Below are positions 13,389 through 23,927 of a stretch of 64,000 nt of DNA, piece after piece (within the stretch, counting starts at the first letter, position 1; the number at the start of each line of letters is the position of its first letter). The notes under the pieces are model-generated. The model worked only from the letters and a program-made list of their open reading frames with translations, searched no databases and was not told where the DNA came from. The translations under genes and the position numbers were made by a program. The DNA is from Lota lota (taxonomy: Eukaryota > Chordata > Actinopteri > Gadiformes > Lotidae): NCBI GenBank assembly GCA_026745465.1, contig JACYXH010000820.1, positions 160,001-224,000 on the forward strand. Direction: 5' to 3'.

Positions 13389-13460
<72 letters not shown>

Positions 13461-14326
13461 GCTGTCATTACATTAACAACAACCCATTAACTATCATTAT
13501 CTTCATACTGTATGACCATATATAATACTTTTAACTCACTTTTCTAAACAGTGTTTGATCAAAGTAAACCTAAAGTGTGTGTGTGTCTGAAGCTGTCATT
13601 ACATTAAAAACAATCCATTTACTATCATTATCTTCATACTGTATGACAATATATAAAACTTTACTCTCATATTTCTAAACAGTGTTTGATCAAAGTAAAC
13701 CTAAGGTGTCTTTATCTTCATACTGTATGACAATATATAAAACTTTTCTCTCACTTTTCTAAACACTGTTTGATCAAAGTAAACCTAAAGTGTGTGTGTG
13801 TGTCTGAAGCTGTCATTACATTAAAAACAATCCATTACAGTGTTTGATCAAAGTAAACCTAAAGTGTGTGTGTGTGTCTGAAGCTGTCATTACATTAAAA
13901 ACAATCCATTTACTATCACTATCTTCATACTGTATGACAATATATAATACTTTTCTCTCACTTTTCTAAACAGTGTTTGATCAAAGTAAAGCTTATTCCT
14001 TGATTTAAACCAAAAACAATACAGTACAATGTCAGCAGTAAGAACTGACCTAACTGTTTGCAATGTTGATGCAATGCACTTGCCACTTTTGTGTGTGTGT
14101 GTGTCTAAATGCTATGCCGGTTATCATTCTATTTTAAAGCATTAAAGAAGCGTAACTGCTCAACCCTGACTTTGATACACTTTCACAAAACATTGAAGGC
14201 CAATCACCGCAATTGAGCTGAGGCCATTCCAACCTCATCAACTGTATAAAATCTTTCAAAGTCTCACTGGTCTGCCTCGTCTGCACAAACCTCGACACCC
14301 GCTAAATGCTGCTTGCAGCTTTAATT
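11596..14326 (+). repeat. Repeat family R, copy R1 (enlarged by an internal minisatellite)
   Basis: It starts near gggtgtcgaggacgaagtcc (11606) and ends cctcgacacccgctaaatgc, then tgcttgcagctttaatta, so gggtgtcgagg and cctcgacaccc form short inverted ends. Inside are repeated motifs such as caacatggccgccagaggc and atgatcttg...aaaagttgttggcc. Related copies are R2 (split by ERV1, opposite strand) and R3 (40483-41340). No coding frame fits a transposase, so it appears non-autonomous. The superfamily is unknown to me. Confidence 0.6.
12915..13990. repeat. Complex minisatellite with (GT)n
   Basis: A composite unit is iterated with variation: tcttcatactgtatgacaat (about 7 copies), cacttttctaaacagtgttt, atcaaagtaaacctaaagtg and gtctgaagctgtcattacat. 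A long (GT)n runs at about 13391-13457. Spacing is irregular (about 70-260 bp), so units were gained and lost. Confidence 0.9.
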
Positions 14327-14394
14327 ATTATTATTATTATTATTTACTGCATTTTTAAGTATTAAAAAATGCAGTAAATAATAATAATAATAAT
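14327..14394. repeat. Perfect 30-bp hairpin touching the BEL LTR
   Basis: Arms 14327-14356 and 14365-14394 (attatt...tttactgcattttt and its complement) are separated by 8 nt. The right arm runs to the first base of the LTR. Confidence 0.85.
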
Positions 14395-14801
14395 GTAGTG
14401 ACTACGACGTCCATTGTCCTTCCTGTAGATCACCCTTGGGCTGACTGGGTATAGGCTAGAGTAGACGCTTGTCGGCTTGCGAAAAAATGGAATGTCCAGA
14501 TGAAATGTAAATAAAAAGATCTTCATTTATTAACGATTCTGTTTCTTTAACTGATTTAACCAAATACTGAAAGTAGGGATTATTGTTATAAACAGGAAAA
14601 CAAGACAAGCAAGACCGGCAAGGTCTAAAGACTGTGTGCTTTTCCAGCCAAAACCGCTCCTCAAGGCCTCAGGTCCTTTCCTTTAAGGACAACTTGCCCT
14701 GTAGGGGGAGCACACAGCATAAACAGCAATTAACAAAACAAACACACACACACAATACTGAAAATGACAACTAAATGAAAACAAAGGAATTGGCTCCTAC
14801 A
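14394..14801 (-). repeat. 3' LTR of the BEL/Pao element
   Basis: About 408 bp with tgtagtg...cctaca ends (TG...CA on both strands), an AATAAA-type signal on the - strand (tttattaacg near 14526), and a G-rich tract on the element side (cggcccctaatt at 14806-14817, read as purine on -). There is no partner LTR in the window, so the limits rest on the terminal motifs. Confidence 0.6.
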
Positions 14802-15053
14802 TAACCGGCCCCTAATTGTATTTTAGGTCACCATAAAGACAATTATGTATTATTTTAAAAGGAGCCTATATCCTTTTCGGCATCAATAGAGTCAATAATA
14901 TCAAGGCTCCTCAAGGCCTCAGGTTCTATCTTTTAAGTATAACAATCAATATGAGGTGTGTGGTGTGCTACTCATCCATTTTAGGTTGGTGACTTCCTAT
15001 GGCAATGCCTTCCTGAGCTGAGCTCCAATAGCCCAGCTGAAGCAGAGAGACTG

Positions 15054-15524
15054 CTATTCTGTGCCTTCCTGCAGCAGACAGATCTTTGTTATGGGTCTCT
15101 CCAGAACGCTGGTTTGTGTCTTGATCTTTACAGCTCGTACAAGTCCTTTAGAGTCTGAATTGGCTTTCAACACTCTTCCCAAGATCCAAGAGCCACGTGG
15201 TGCAGGTGTGAAGTTTCTTCTCACTTTGCCCCATTTCTGTTTTTCTTGCATGAGAGGCAAGTACTCTTGGCTCCAACGTTTCCAGAATAAATCTGCCATA
15301 TACTGCACCTGTCTCCAACGGCGTCTTACGTACAGGTCGTTCTTGTCAAAGATTTCAGTTGGCAGAAAGGGTTTCATTTTCAAGAGCAAGATGTGGTTTG
15401 GGGTAAGAGGCTCTAGGTCCTGAGGATCACTAGTGACTGTAGTGATTGGGCAGCTGTTCAAGATGGCCTCTACTTCACATAAGACGGTTTGCAGTCCCTC
15501 TTCATCTAGAATCTGGTGTTTCAA
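15054..15524 (-). pseudogene. BEL/Pao integrase C-terminal domain (DUF5641-like)
   Basis: Reads the conserved tail of BEL/Pao polyproteins: ILNSCPITTVTSDPQDLEPL, TPNHILLLK, RRWRQVQYMADLFWKRW, then WILGRVLKANSDSKGLVRAV. It is separated from the integrase core (ending 15651) by about 125 bp in which another frame carries the missing link, so there is at least one frameshift. This region probably helps integrase bind DNA. As a broken relic it has no expected activity. Confidence 0.85.
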
Positions 15525-15650
15525 AACAGAATGGAGTACCTGTCTTACGGATCTTATGAGCCGCTCCCATACTCCTCCATGGTGGGATGCTCCAGGGGGG
15601 TTGAAACTCCACTGTACACTCTTTTGAAGTAACGTTCCTTGTATCTTGTT

Positions 15651-16556
15651 CTAATTTAGAGAAGAGATGGCTTCCCTCAACTCTCGCTCAGCCCCTTTAA
15701 AATTAGTTCCATTGTCAGACCTTATATGTTTCACTTGACCTCTTCTACAGGTGAAACGTCTCAAGGCATTAATACACGAGTCCGTATCAAGGGAGCTGGC
15801 AACTTCAATATGCACAGCTCTACTAGTCATGCAAGTGAATAACACGCCATACCTTTTCAATATGGTGCGTCCTCTTTTGATTTCAATAGGGCCAAAATAG
15901 TCAACACCCACATTTGTGAATGCAGGTAAGTCCGGCTGGAGCCTTTCCTGTGGCAAGTCAGCCATCTTCTGCTCACCAGTTTTGGCTGTGTGCCGTCTGC
16001 ACACAACACACTGACCTATTATTTTCCTTGCTGCAGAGTTTGCTTTGATTATCCAGTACCTTTTGTGAAGCTCTGATAGAATGTGGTTTCTTCCTCCATG
16101 TCCAGTCCTTTCATGTATGTGTCTTAGAATGAGTGAGGATATGTGACCATTTTTGGGGAGTATGACGGGGAACTTTATCTCCTCCGGCATAGCTGCCCTT
16201 CTCAGACATCCTCTCACTCTGAGTACTCCGTCCTTTAACACTGGGTCCAGTTTATAGAGGTAACTTGCTCTTTTGACTCCAGATGTTGCCATTTGCAACG
16301 TTGCCATTTCCTCTTGGAAGCTTTGCTGTTGGGTGTGGCAGATGATTGCATTCTCTGCCTTCTTTAGATCTTCCAGCATAATGGTCTGTGCGCCCAGTGT
16401 GGCTTTGACACGTGCCATCCTCTGGTCCATAACCTTGAAAATGCCTCGAGTGACTGTGTTTGAGGAGTTGACAGTGGACTGAAACTCCTTTCTTCTGCGA
16501 GCCAGCAGTTTCAAAGCTTCTTTAAATTTTTGGATCCATGCTACCGCAACTTTCAA
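15651..16556 (-). pseudogene. BEL/Pao integrase core
   Basis: It contains the H2C2 zinc-binding module (HIHERTGHGG ... CVVCRRH, about residues 143-190) and the first two catalytic acids of the DDE triad (VGVDYFGPIE and IRSDNGTNFKG, roughly residues 218 and 281). The frame stops shortly after the second acid, so the region with the glutamate lies in another frame. The start overlaps the end of the preceding RNase H frame by 4 bp (16553-16556). Integrase would insert the cDNA into the genome. Confidence 0.87.
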
Positions 16557-17434
16557 CTTTCTGAGTATGCAATCAGCTTGTCCGTAGGATTATCACTGCC
16601 TTTGACAATAACTGTACTTACAGTAAGGTTTCTCTTGACCTCTGGGTCATCAAAAGAGAGTGAGGTGGACTCTAAGGGAAACTGTGGCCAGTCCTCAATT
16701 GACCTCCAGATCATGTCTGGGCCATGAATCCATCTCTTGTTCTCCAGAAATTGCCCAGCCTTCTGCCCCCTAGAGGCATTATCGGCGGGGTTGTTTTTTG
16801 TGCTCACATATCGCCATTGCGACATCTCCGTGGCCTCCCTAATGGTGGAGATCCTGTTGGCAACAAATGTGTGGAACCTTGTGTGTTCATTTGCTATATA
16901 CTTAAGTACTGATTGGCTGTCGGTCCAAAACATTGAGTTTTGCAGCAGCAGCTGTAACTCTGACCGCAGTACTTTATCCACCCTAGTGGGCAGCACTGCA
17001 GCAGCGAGCTCCATCCTGGGGATTGTAATCTTCTTTAGGGGAGCCACTCTTGCCTTTCCCATCATGAAAGCAACGTGAATAGTGTTCTTGTGATTCACTA
17101 GTCTCAAGTAGCTCACCGTTCCATATCCTTGCTCACTTGCATCCGAGAAGTGTTGCAGCTGTGCTTCTTTGTGAGGGCCAAAGTCATTTGGTTTGATGCA
17201 TCTACGGACCTTGAAATCAGTGATCTGCTGGAGATCTGCTGTCCATTTAATCCATCGCCCACGGAACGCCTTGGGTACTTCCCAGTCGTAGTTTATGCTA
17301 CAGAGCTCCTGTAATAGCAGTTTAGCAGTAAGAGTATAGGGCGCAAGAAACCCTAAGGGGTCGTAAATAGAGCTTACCATAGACAGTATTCCTCTCCGAG
17401 TGGTGACATTGAATGTAAAGTTGTCATTATCCAC
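16553..17434 (-). pseudogene. BEL/Pao RT-connection and RNase H region
   Basis: It carries the Pao-family signature SSIYDPLGFLAPYTLTAKLL near its start, then the RNase H-like segment with FSDASEQGYG, ELAAAVLPTRV and FWTDSQSVLKYI, and ends DNASRGQ. The acids D, E and D fit the RNase H active site. It follows the RT after a frameshift near 17435-17525. The neighbours confirm it as part of one polyprotein. Confidence 0.87.
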
Positions 17435-17525
17435 ACACCATTGTACACCAAGTGCTCTTTCGGTTGGGAGTCCATCTCTGTCCAGGTTAAGCTCTTTTAC
17501 CTCTTTAGCTCTCTCTACTCAGCCA

Positions 17526-18092
17526 TCAGGCAAGTGCCTGACGGCTGTTAGTTATCCATTTGGAGAGGTGGAAACCTCCTCTTTGGCAAGCAGCTGTGAG
17601 TTCTGTGATGAGCAGAATGGCTTCCTTTTCTGTAGATACAGACTTTAAGCAGTCATCGACATAGAAGTTATTCAAGATTGTGTCAATCACTTCAGGCCTA
17701 AATTGTTTTCGGTTATCTTCAGCTGTTCTTTTGAGCGCATAGTTTGCGCAGCTGGGTGATGACACAGCCCCAAATAGGTGCACGGTCATATGGCACTCTA
17801 CAGGAGTAAGACTTACATCACCCCCAGGCCACCACAGGAATCTCAGGAAATCCACGTCCTCTTCAGAAACCTTTACTTGGTGAAACATTGCCTTAATGTC
17901 AGCCATCATTCCGATTGGCTCCTGGCGGAATCGGGTGAGTACTCTTATGAGACGATTGGCTAAGTCAGGACCTTGAAGTAGTTCAGAATTGAGTGAGGTG
18001 CCCTTGAAAGATGCTCCACAGTCAAAAACAACTGAGTTTTCCTTTCTTGAGGTGGTACACCCCATGGTGAGGTATGTACCAGACCCTTCCAT
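17526..18092 (-). pseudogene. BEL/Pao reverse transcriptase (palm)
   Basis: Shows [38 protein letters not shown] and the catalytic [10 protein letters not shown]. These are the expected RT blocks of BEL/Pao. It overlaps the protease frame by about 70 bp in a different frame, so one indel near 18022-18092 separates them. Confidence 0.88.
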
Positions 18093-19032
18093 CTTTACGC
18101 CTTAGCTGCCCCTGTGGCACTGCCTCAGCGTAACCTTTGTCAATGACATCAGTGAGGAATTCCTTGTATTCATCATGGAATGCGTTGTTCCTTTTGAACT
18201 TTCTGTTTAGGTTTGAAAGACTTTGCTCAGCAACATGACGATTATCAGGCAGTGAAACATCATCTCTCCTGAATGGTAACCTGAGACGGTAGTGTCCGTC
18301 CACAATCTTGGCTGAGTCTTCAACAATCTTCATGAACTGTTTGTCTTCTATGGACATTTCCTTTGTGTCTTCATATGATTTTTCATTGAAGTCAGTATTG
18401 TACTGTGAGACCAGTAGCTCCTGTAAGTTGACCAATGAAATCCTATTGGCAGAGATTGAGTGATTATTGTTGCCTTTTTCTTTTCCTCCTCTTAATGGAC
18501 CATTAACCACCCAGCCTAGTAAGGTCTTTACTGCGTATGGACCCTCTTCTTGGCTATTGATGATCTCCCATGGTTCCATTACCTTCGGCACATCAGTTCC
18601 AATCAACAAGTCAATGTCAGCATCTATGTTGTGTAGTTTGACATTTTTGAGGTATGGCCACTTCGATAGATCATTGGGGTTTGGGATGTTTTGTTTTGTG
18701 ACGGGCATGGTCTTCTGGGTGTAAGCATCTAGGAGGGCTATGAATGTGTTGCCATGCAGCTCGCTCACCTCCAGACCTGAGACTATATGGCTGCTGACTG
18801 TCTTTTCTTGACCCATGGTGCGGAGAAGGATGTTTGTTCCTCTTCCTCGGATATTCAATTGGTGTATGAGTCGGTCTGTACAAAACGTGGCTGAGGTGCC
18901 AGGGTCAAGGAAAGCATTTGTTTGCACTATTTTATTTCCTTTGCTGGATTTCACTTTAACCGGGACAATAGAAAATACGCACTCCTTTTCACCGGCCCCA
19001 ATATGCCCACGTGCTTTAGGAGAAGCCTTCAT
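18022..19032 (-). pseudogene. BEL/Pao protease and start of RT
   Basis: A retropepsin-like domain: NAFLDPGTSATFCTDRL has the family's active-site position, here DPG rather than the common DSG. It is followed by LLIGTDVPKVMEPWEI and TLLGWVVNGPL, hallmark Pao motifs also seen in the fragment at 56270-56575. The C-terminal third runs into the RT fingers ([20 protein letters not shown]). It would process the polyprotein. Confidence 0.85.
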
Positions 19033-19067
19033 ACCGGTCTTTGATGTTTCAGACTCTTCTGTTGGTC

Positions 19068-20596
19068 CTAATGCGATTCCTTTTCCATTTTACCTATGTG
19101 AAGCACAGTTGGGTGGGTTTGATTACACACTTTGCATGAGAGACGCCTACTACAGTCTTTGCTCATGTGCCCTGGTATGAGACACCCAAAACAGATCCCC
19201 TTTTCTTTTAGGAAGCTGATCTTTTCTCTGTGCATTTTTCTTTTGAGTTGTGGACACATGTCCATTATGTGTCCACTTGAACAGAACAGACAGACTGGCT
19301 CATTTGTGAATTGAGATGGGATGGCTTGTGACCTGCTATCTTGAGGCTGTGATGTCTTTGAATTGGCATTAATGTTCGCTACACTGGTGGCAAAGCAGCT
19401 GCTGGTGTATTTTGGCCTCTGTGACTTTGTGACTATGGGCTCCTTTGACCTTGTGATGCGATAATTGACAGCTTGATCTTGAATGTTGCCAAATGCGGGG
19501 TCTGTTATGATCTTTACTTGTTTTTCAATAAACTTGCCCAGATCACTGAACCTTGCTTTGCTGTTCCGCTTTTCCTGTAGCCGATAGACTTCTGATCTCC
19601 ACCTCTCTCTGAGTTTATATGGCAACTTAGTGACCAGAGATCTTAGATTGGAGGCTAAGTCAAGCTCCTCCATAGATGCAATTTCCTCCATGGCGTTACA
19701 GCACCCTCTGAGATACAAAGCAAAGGCCTCTAATGCTTTGGAGTTTTCGGGTTTGATGGGGGACCAGGACAGGGCCTTTTCTATGTATGCACTGGCGATT
19801 TTGAACTCGTTGCCAAATGCTCTTGGTGGAGGTCTTTGGCTTTCCTATAACCCCTCTCTGGATCCATATACAGACAAATTCTGACAAGTTCCCTAGACTG
19901 CCCCCTAGTGTACTGCTCTAAATAGTACAACCTGTCTTTTCCGCTGTCAGTCTTGCTTTCTATGACATGCTCAAATTACCTAATAAATGACCTGTATCCG
20001 ACTAGGTCACCTTCAAATACCTTAATGTCCCTTGGAGGCAGAGCGGAAAGTTGTTGTTGCTTGACAAGAGTGGCAGTAATGTTAGTTTGGCTCTGCAAGA
20101 TGTTGTACAGAGCTGCATCTTGCATAGGGTTAAATTTGGTTGAAGGGATTGGTTGTGCCACATGTGATTGTGCTTGTATAGGGGTTCTTTGTGTTTGAAC
20201 GGAGTGGTGTGGTGCTTCAAACTCTTGCTGAGCTGGGTGATACAGTGAATGGCTTTCCTTTGGACGCACAGTTAGTGTGTCTGCAGTGCCCCTTTGCACT
20301 GGTTGCTTGTGGGTGAAACTCCCTTTTGTTTCCATTCCAGAAATTTCATGTTTTCCTACATTTTCCTCATAATACTTATTCATTGCATCCACATGTGAAG
20401 TTTTGATTTGAGTTTCCATACTATTGAAGACAGTTATTTTAGCTGTAGTAGCTTCTAGCAGATTTCAGTTCCAAAGTTTCCTTTCGTTTCCTTAGTTACT
20501 CCTTTTGTTTATTCAGTTCTTGCTCTTCCTCCTCCAACGCATGAATTTCCTTAAGTGCCGTTAATTTTGCATCTAAAGCAGCTTTCTCTGCTTCCG
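19068..20596 (-). pseudogene. BEL/Pao gag with CCHC zinc knuckles, frameshifted
   Basis: Two - strand frames (about 20419-19976 and 19718-19068), joined across a broken stretch, encode a gag-like protein. The upstream part is Gln-rich. The downstream part has LVTKLPYKLRERWRSEVYRL and a nucleocapsid with CFGCLIPGHMSKDC (CX2CX4HX4C), flanked by CLFCSSGH and CKVCNQTH. About 20470-20596 may hold a coiled-coil-like N-terminal part in yet another frame, but I cannot fix the start codon. Confidence 0.78.
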
Positions 20597-20742
20597 CATG
20601 GATGCGGGCAGAGGCGGTGGATGAAACGGTAGAGTTGGACCTGTTGGAGACTGAGGAAACGCTGTCACTGAGAGCAACTTCCTCATCAGAAACCGTCCTG
20701 TTTGTAGAATCTGACAGCCATTAATTAAATCTGACAGCCAAG

Positions 20743-20840
20743 TAATTAAAGCTGCAAGCAGCATTTAACGGGGGCCAAGCCTAACACAGACCATTAAGAC
20801 CTTTTTTGGTGTATACACGGTTGACAAAGCTGGTATAGCC
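20743..20840 (-). repeat. Repeat family R, copy R2, terminal piece
   Basis: taattaaagctgcaagcagc followed by atttaacggg is the reverse complement of the R1 end at about 14300-14326. The copy continues after ERV1 at 30747. It ends with AGCC (20837-20840), the target-site duplication of ERV1. Confidence 0.7.
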
Positions 20841-21359
20841 TGTTGTAAATTAAAAGGCAAGACGATGTTAAACTTGGAAACCCGGTGAAAAGAAGCAAAG
20901 ATGCAAGTCGAATTCATAATGCGGTATGGAGTTTAATTCCAATACTAATATAGAACACAAAAATGTCAGATCTCGATACTCGCTGCTATCTCTACAGCGC
21001 GCTGTATTCTTGTCGATAGGCCCACCCCTTAAAGGTGTGGACCCGCGAGAGAACACCGGAGAAAGAGAGCGAGCTCCCTGCGGAAATTGGTTATATGTTC
21101 CCCTCTCCTCAGCTGGGGGTCTTCGTTGAGGGGGGGGGGGGGGGTTAGTGTTCCATGGGCACTATTCCGTTGGGGGAATGCAACAGTATCTTGGCCGCAT
21201 ACTGTAGATTTACATACGGCCGCGCTCCACAAGGTGTCGTTACGGCCGCGCTCCACAAGGTGTCGTTACGGCCGCGCTCCACAAGGTGTCGTTCGCCTCG
21301 GTAGAAGTGTCAGGTTACAACTCAACAGACATATCGAGTTGCGCGTTTTTTCTACAACA
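20841..21359 (-). repeat. 3' LTR of ERV1
   Basis: 519 bp, tgttgtaaat...tctacaaca. By eye it differs from the 5' LTR by two substitutions and a G-run of 15 against 13. It includes three tandem copies of a 26-bp CG-rich unit (acggccgcgctccacaaggt + gtcgtt) at about 21217-21293. Confidence 0.95.
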
Positions 21360-21895
21360 ATCCCTCTCAAGTGATCAAAAGATCACTTCAACAAAAGTGG
21401 AAAAAACCCTCATACCGCTTATACAAATCCAGGATGAGATGGAACGGAAAATCCTCCCTTAAGTGGAGGTAAAACCAGACCAACCCCAATAGCGGGACAC
21501 ATACGTCCTCAACCCGTCAAACAAGGTAATAACAATGAACAACTCATACAGGTGGTATCTAGTACAGTCGATAAGCATGCAAGGGGAAACAGGGGACGCC
21601 ACCCAGAGGAACTCAGGAGCCACCTGCGCCATGGGCAGGCCATCCCTCTCATTTATTCAACGTCTTCTCTGGGGGCGGGGATCAGCGGAGCACTCATACA
21701 ACTCATACAGGTGGTATCTTACACTGTCGAGAAGCATGCAAGGGGAAAAAAGGAACGCCACCCAGAGGAACTCAGGAGCCCCCTGCGCCATGGGCAGGCC
21801 ATCACGCTCATTTATTCAACGTCTTCTCTGGGGGCGGGGATCAGCGGAGCAATCATGTCAGCGGTTTTCCTGTAGCAAGAGCCTCATTGGAGGTC
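21360..21895 (-). repeat. ERV1 3' untranslated region with a 159-bp direct duplication
   Basis: Units 21541-21699 and 21700-21858 (aactcatacaggtggtatct ... ggggatcagcggagcaatca) are near-identical direct repeats between the env stop and the 3' LTR. Direct repeats in this place are known in some retroviruses as RNA export elements; that role here is only a suggestion. Confidence 0.85.
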
Positions 21896-23927
21896 TCACT
21901 CCTCCGGCCCTTCGCCTTCCTCCGGGTGGAGCAAGGGCAGTTGAAGGGCCGGGTCGCCGTCTCTGGCGAACGCCGTGGAGATCAGACGGGTGATGAGGGC
22001 CCGTAGACAGGGAATGCAACAGCAGCCACAACAGGTTACTATGCCTACAAAAACAGCAGCAGAGACTAACACAGACATGATTAAAGTTTTCCATTTTCCA
22101 AACACATTTGCCATCCATTCTTCCATGGGGTTGTTTACTCCGGAATCCTCGGCCATGGAGGTGGACAGTGCTCTAAGACCCGCTAACGCTTTTTAGCGAC
22201 CGACCCGTCCGGGGCAGTGTTATTGGGGATGAAGGTGCAACACTGGGCCCCAAACATCGCGCAGACCCCTGTTTTCTCAGCTAAGAGCATGTCTAGGGCG
22301 AGGCGATTTTGAAAGGCCATAAGCGAAGTGGCTGCTAACTGGTCTGCCAAGCCGTCTACTGCATCGCGGGTGAGGTTGGACAGTTTCTGAACATTATAAT
22401 GGATGTAATTGATGCGATCTACATTTTTGCTGGGAGTGACAGGAAAAAGGGCTGAGACTATAGGGATGTTTTCGAACCCTGCCGCAATTTGATCTGCTAA
22501 TTTGTATTAGTTGGGAACCCCACGAGGAACTCCTATTGAGTCAATATATGTGACTGAGTCCACGGTCAAATCCCACTGACTCCCCATGCTTCTAATTTTG
22601 CGCGGTGCGGGAAGGGACGCTGCGGTTGGTCCTATAAGAGTGAGGGGAAGAACTAGGCGGACTATGGTACAAGTTCCTGACCAATCAATGGGTAGTCTGA
22701 GAAGCAGACGTCGAGGGTTACACATCCAGAATAAATCTTGTCGTCCCACATGAAGTTGACTGCTGAGGGGAACGTGGGTTAGATGGTCACGGGCCTGGCA
22801 CCATTCTAATGGCATATGGCCAACGTCTATACTACTGGTTTTAAGGCTGCTACGAGTAAAACATGAGTAGTTGTTTACACCGGGGGTGAACGCGGGGGGA
22901 ACAGTAACATTTAAGCCGGGGGGAAAAGCACTGCTCAAGAGGGAACAGTTTTTTGGATACTTTTCGTCGAAGAGGGCCAGCATGCAGGCGTACCCTCGAG
23001 GGTCTTTGGTTTTATTCATGCGGATGGACCGGGTTACGAGTCGGGGGCGTGCCGCCGCGCATGCTATGCAATTCTCCATTTTATTAGTGCGAGCCGATGC
23101 TACAATCGCCTGTAGCCACATATTATCATCCGTATAACCGGTAGCTAAGGCTAGTACGTCGCTGGTGGACAGATCATCCGTGTTAAAGGCTGCTACGCCC
23201 TCCTCAGAAATCAAAATTTTCTGGGGTTCATGAGGCGTCATGATGTTTGCGGAGCGGGGCGGGAGGAAGGAGATCTGAATAAGCCCTTTTTGATTCCACC
23301 CGCTCTGCCACACGCCTAGACCGAGGTACATGGTTTGGTTAGTCCGGGGTCGACATTCGGTCCGCGCGGGGGAAATCCCCAAATGTTATACGCCATGGGG
23401 CCCAGGGTTAGTACTACCTTGTTACTTCCGGCTATGCGAGCCAGGTGGAACATGTGACTGAATTTCTTCCATGGTTCTCCCTTGTAGGAGCTAAAAGCCA
23501 TGGTTAGTACCTCGCCCCAGGTGGTGCACCCTGGCTGTCCGCTGCCCGGAGCGCCTCCTGGGAAACCAAACAAATACAAATCATAGTGATGCCACAAAGA
23601 TGGTTTGTGTGCAGGGATACACCTTACCACCCTGCATAAGTCGAAGGTGAAGACCATCTTAGTCCCGGCGGTGTATTGGAGTTTGACGGCCTCATAGTGG
23701 TCGCACGGGTCCTCGATAGTGCGGCGGGCTCTTCTGTCCCACCGTCCCGGGCGCCTCGTCTCCTCGCCGGGGACCGTCTCCCTAGGGTCGTGATCTGTGA
23801 AGGTGGGAGTTGCGGCCCCCCATGCTAGACCCAAGAACAGGACCAACAGGAGGGCTGCTACTCCCAGTAGGATCCTCACCACCCACTGGGAACCGTTGTC
23901 CCGCGCCAGTGCCCGTATCCGTTGCAT
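21896..23927 (-). pseudogene. env: ERV1 env: signal peptide, surface and transmembrane subunits, with three breaks
   Basis: The start at 23927 lies inside the end of pol in another frame, the usual retroviral overlap. A hydrophobic segment near residues 19-38 ([20 protein letters not shown]) is a signal peptide or leader. A Cys-rich surface part follows, then a TM part with a heptad-like helix and a CX6CC motif around 22230-22310, a membrane span, and a Cys-rich tail start (CCGCCCIPC) near 22010-22050. Breaks: a frameshift between about 23316 and 23382, an in-frame stop at 22507-22509, and a one-base shift in an A-run near 22190. Each part reads well otherwise, so decay is recent. As it stands it cannot give a full envelope protein. 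Confidence 0.85.

Larger units (their letters stand above)
14394..20720 (-). mobile_element. BEL/Pao LTR retrotransposon lacking a 5' LTR
   Basis: On the - strand, from high to low coordinates, lie gag with CCHC knuckles, aspartic protease, RT with YVDD, the Pao-type RNase H region, integrase and a C-terminal domain, then a terminal LTR (14394-14801). This is the BEL/Pao order. The frames are broken at several joints. No second copy of the LTR and no primer site are found near 20720, where the sequence changes into repeat R2. The copy is therefore 5'-truncated or deleted and not autonomous. Confidence 0.9.
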
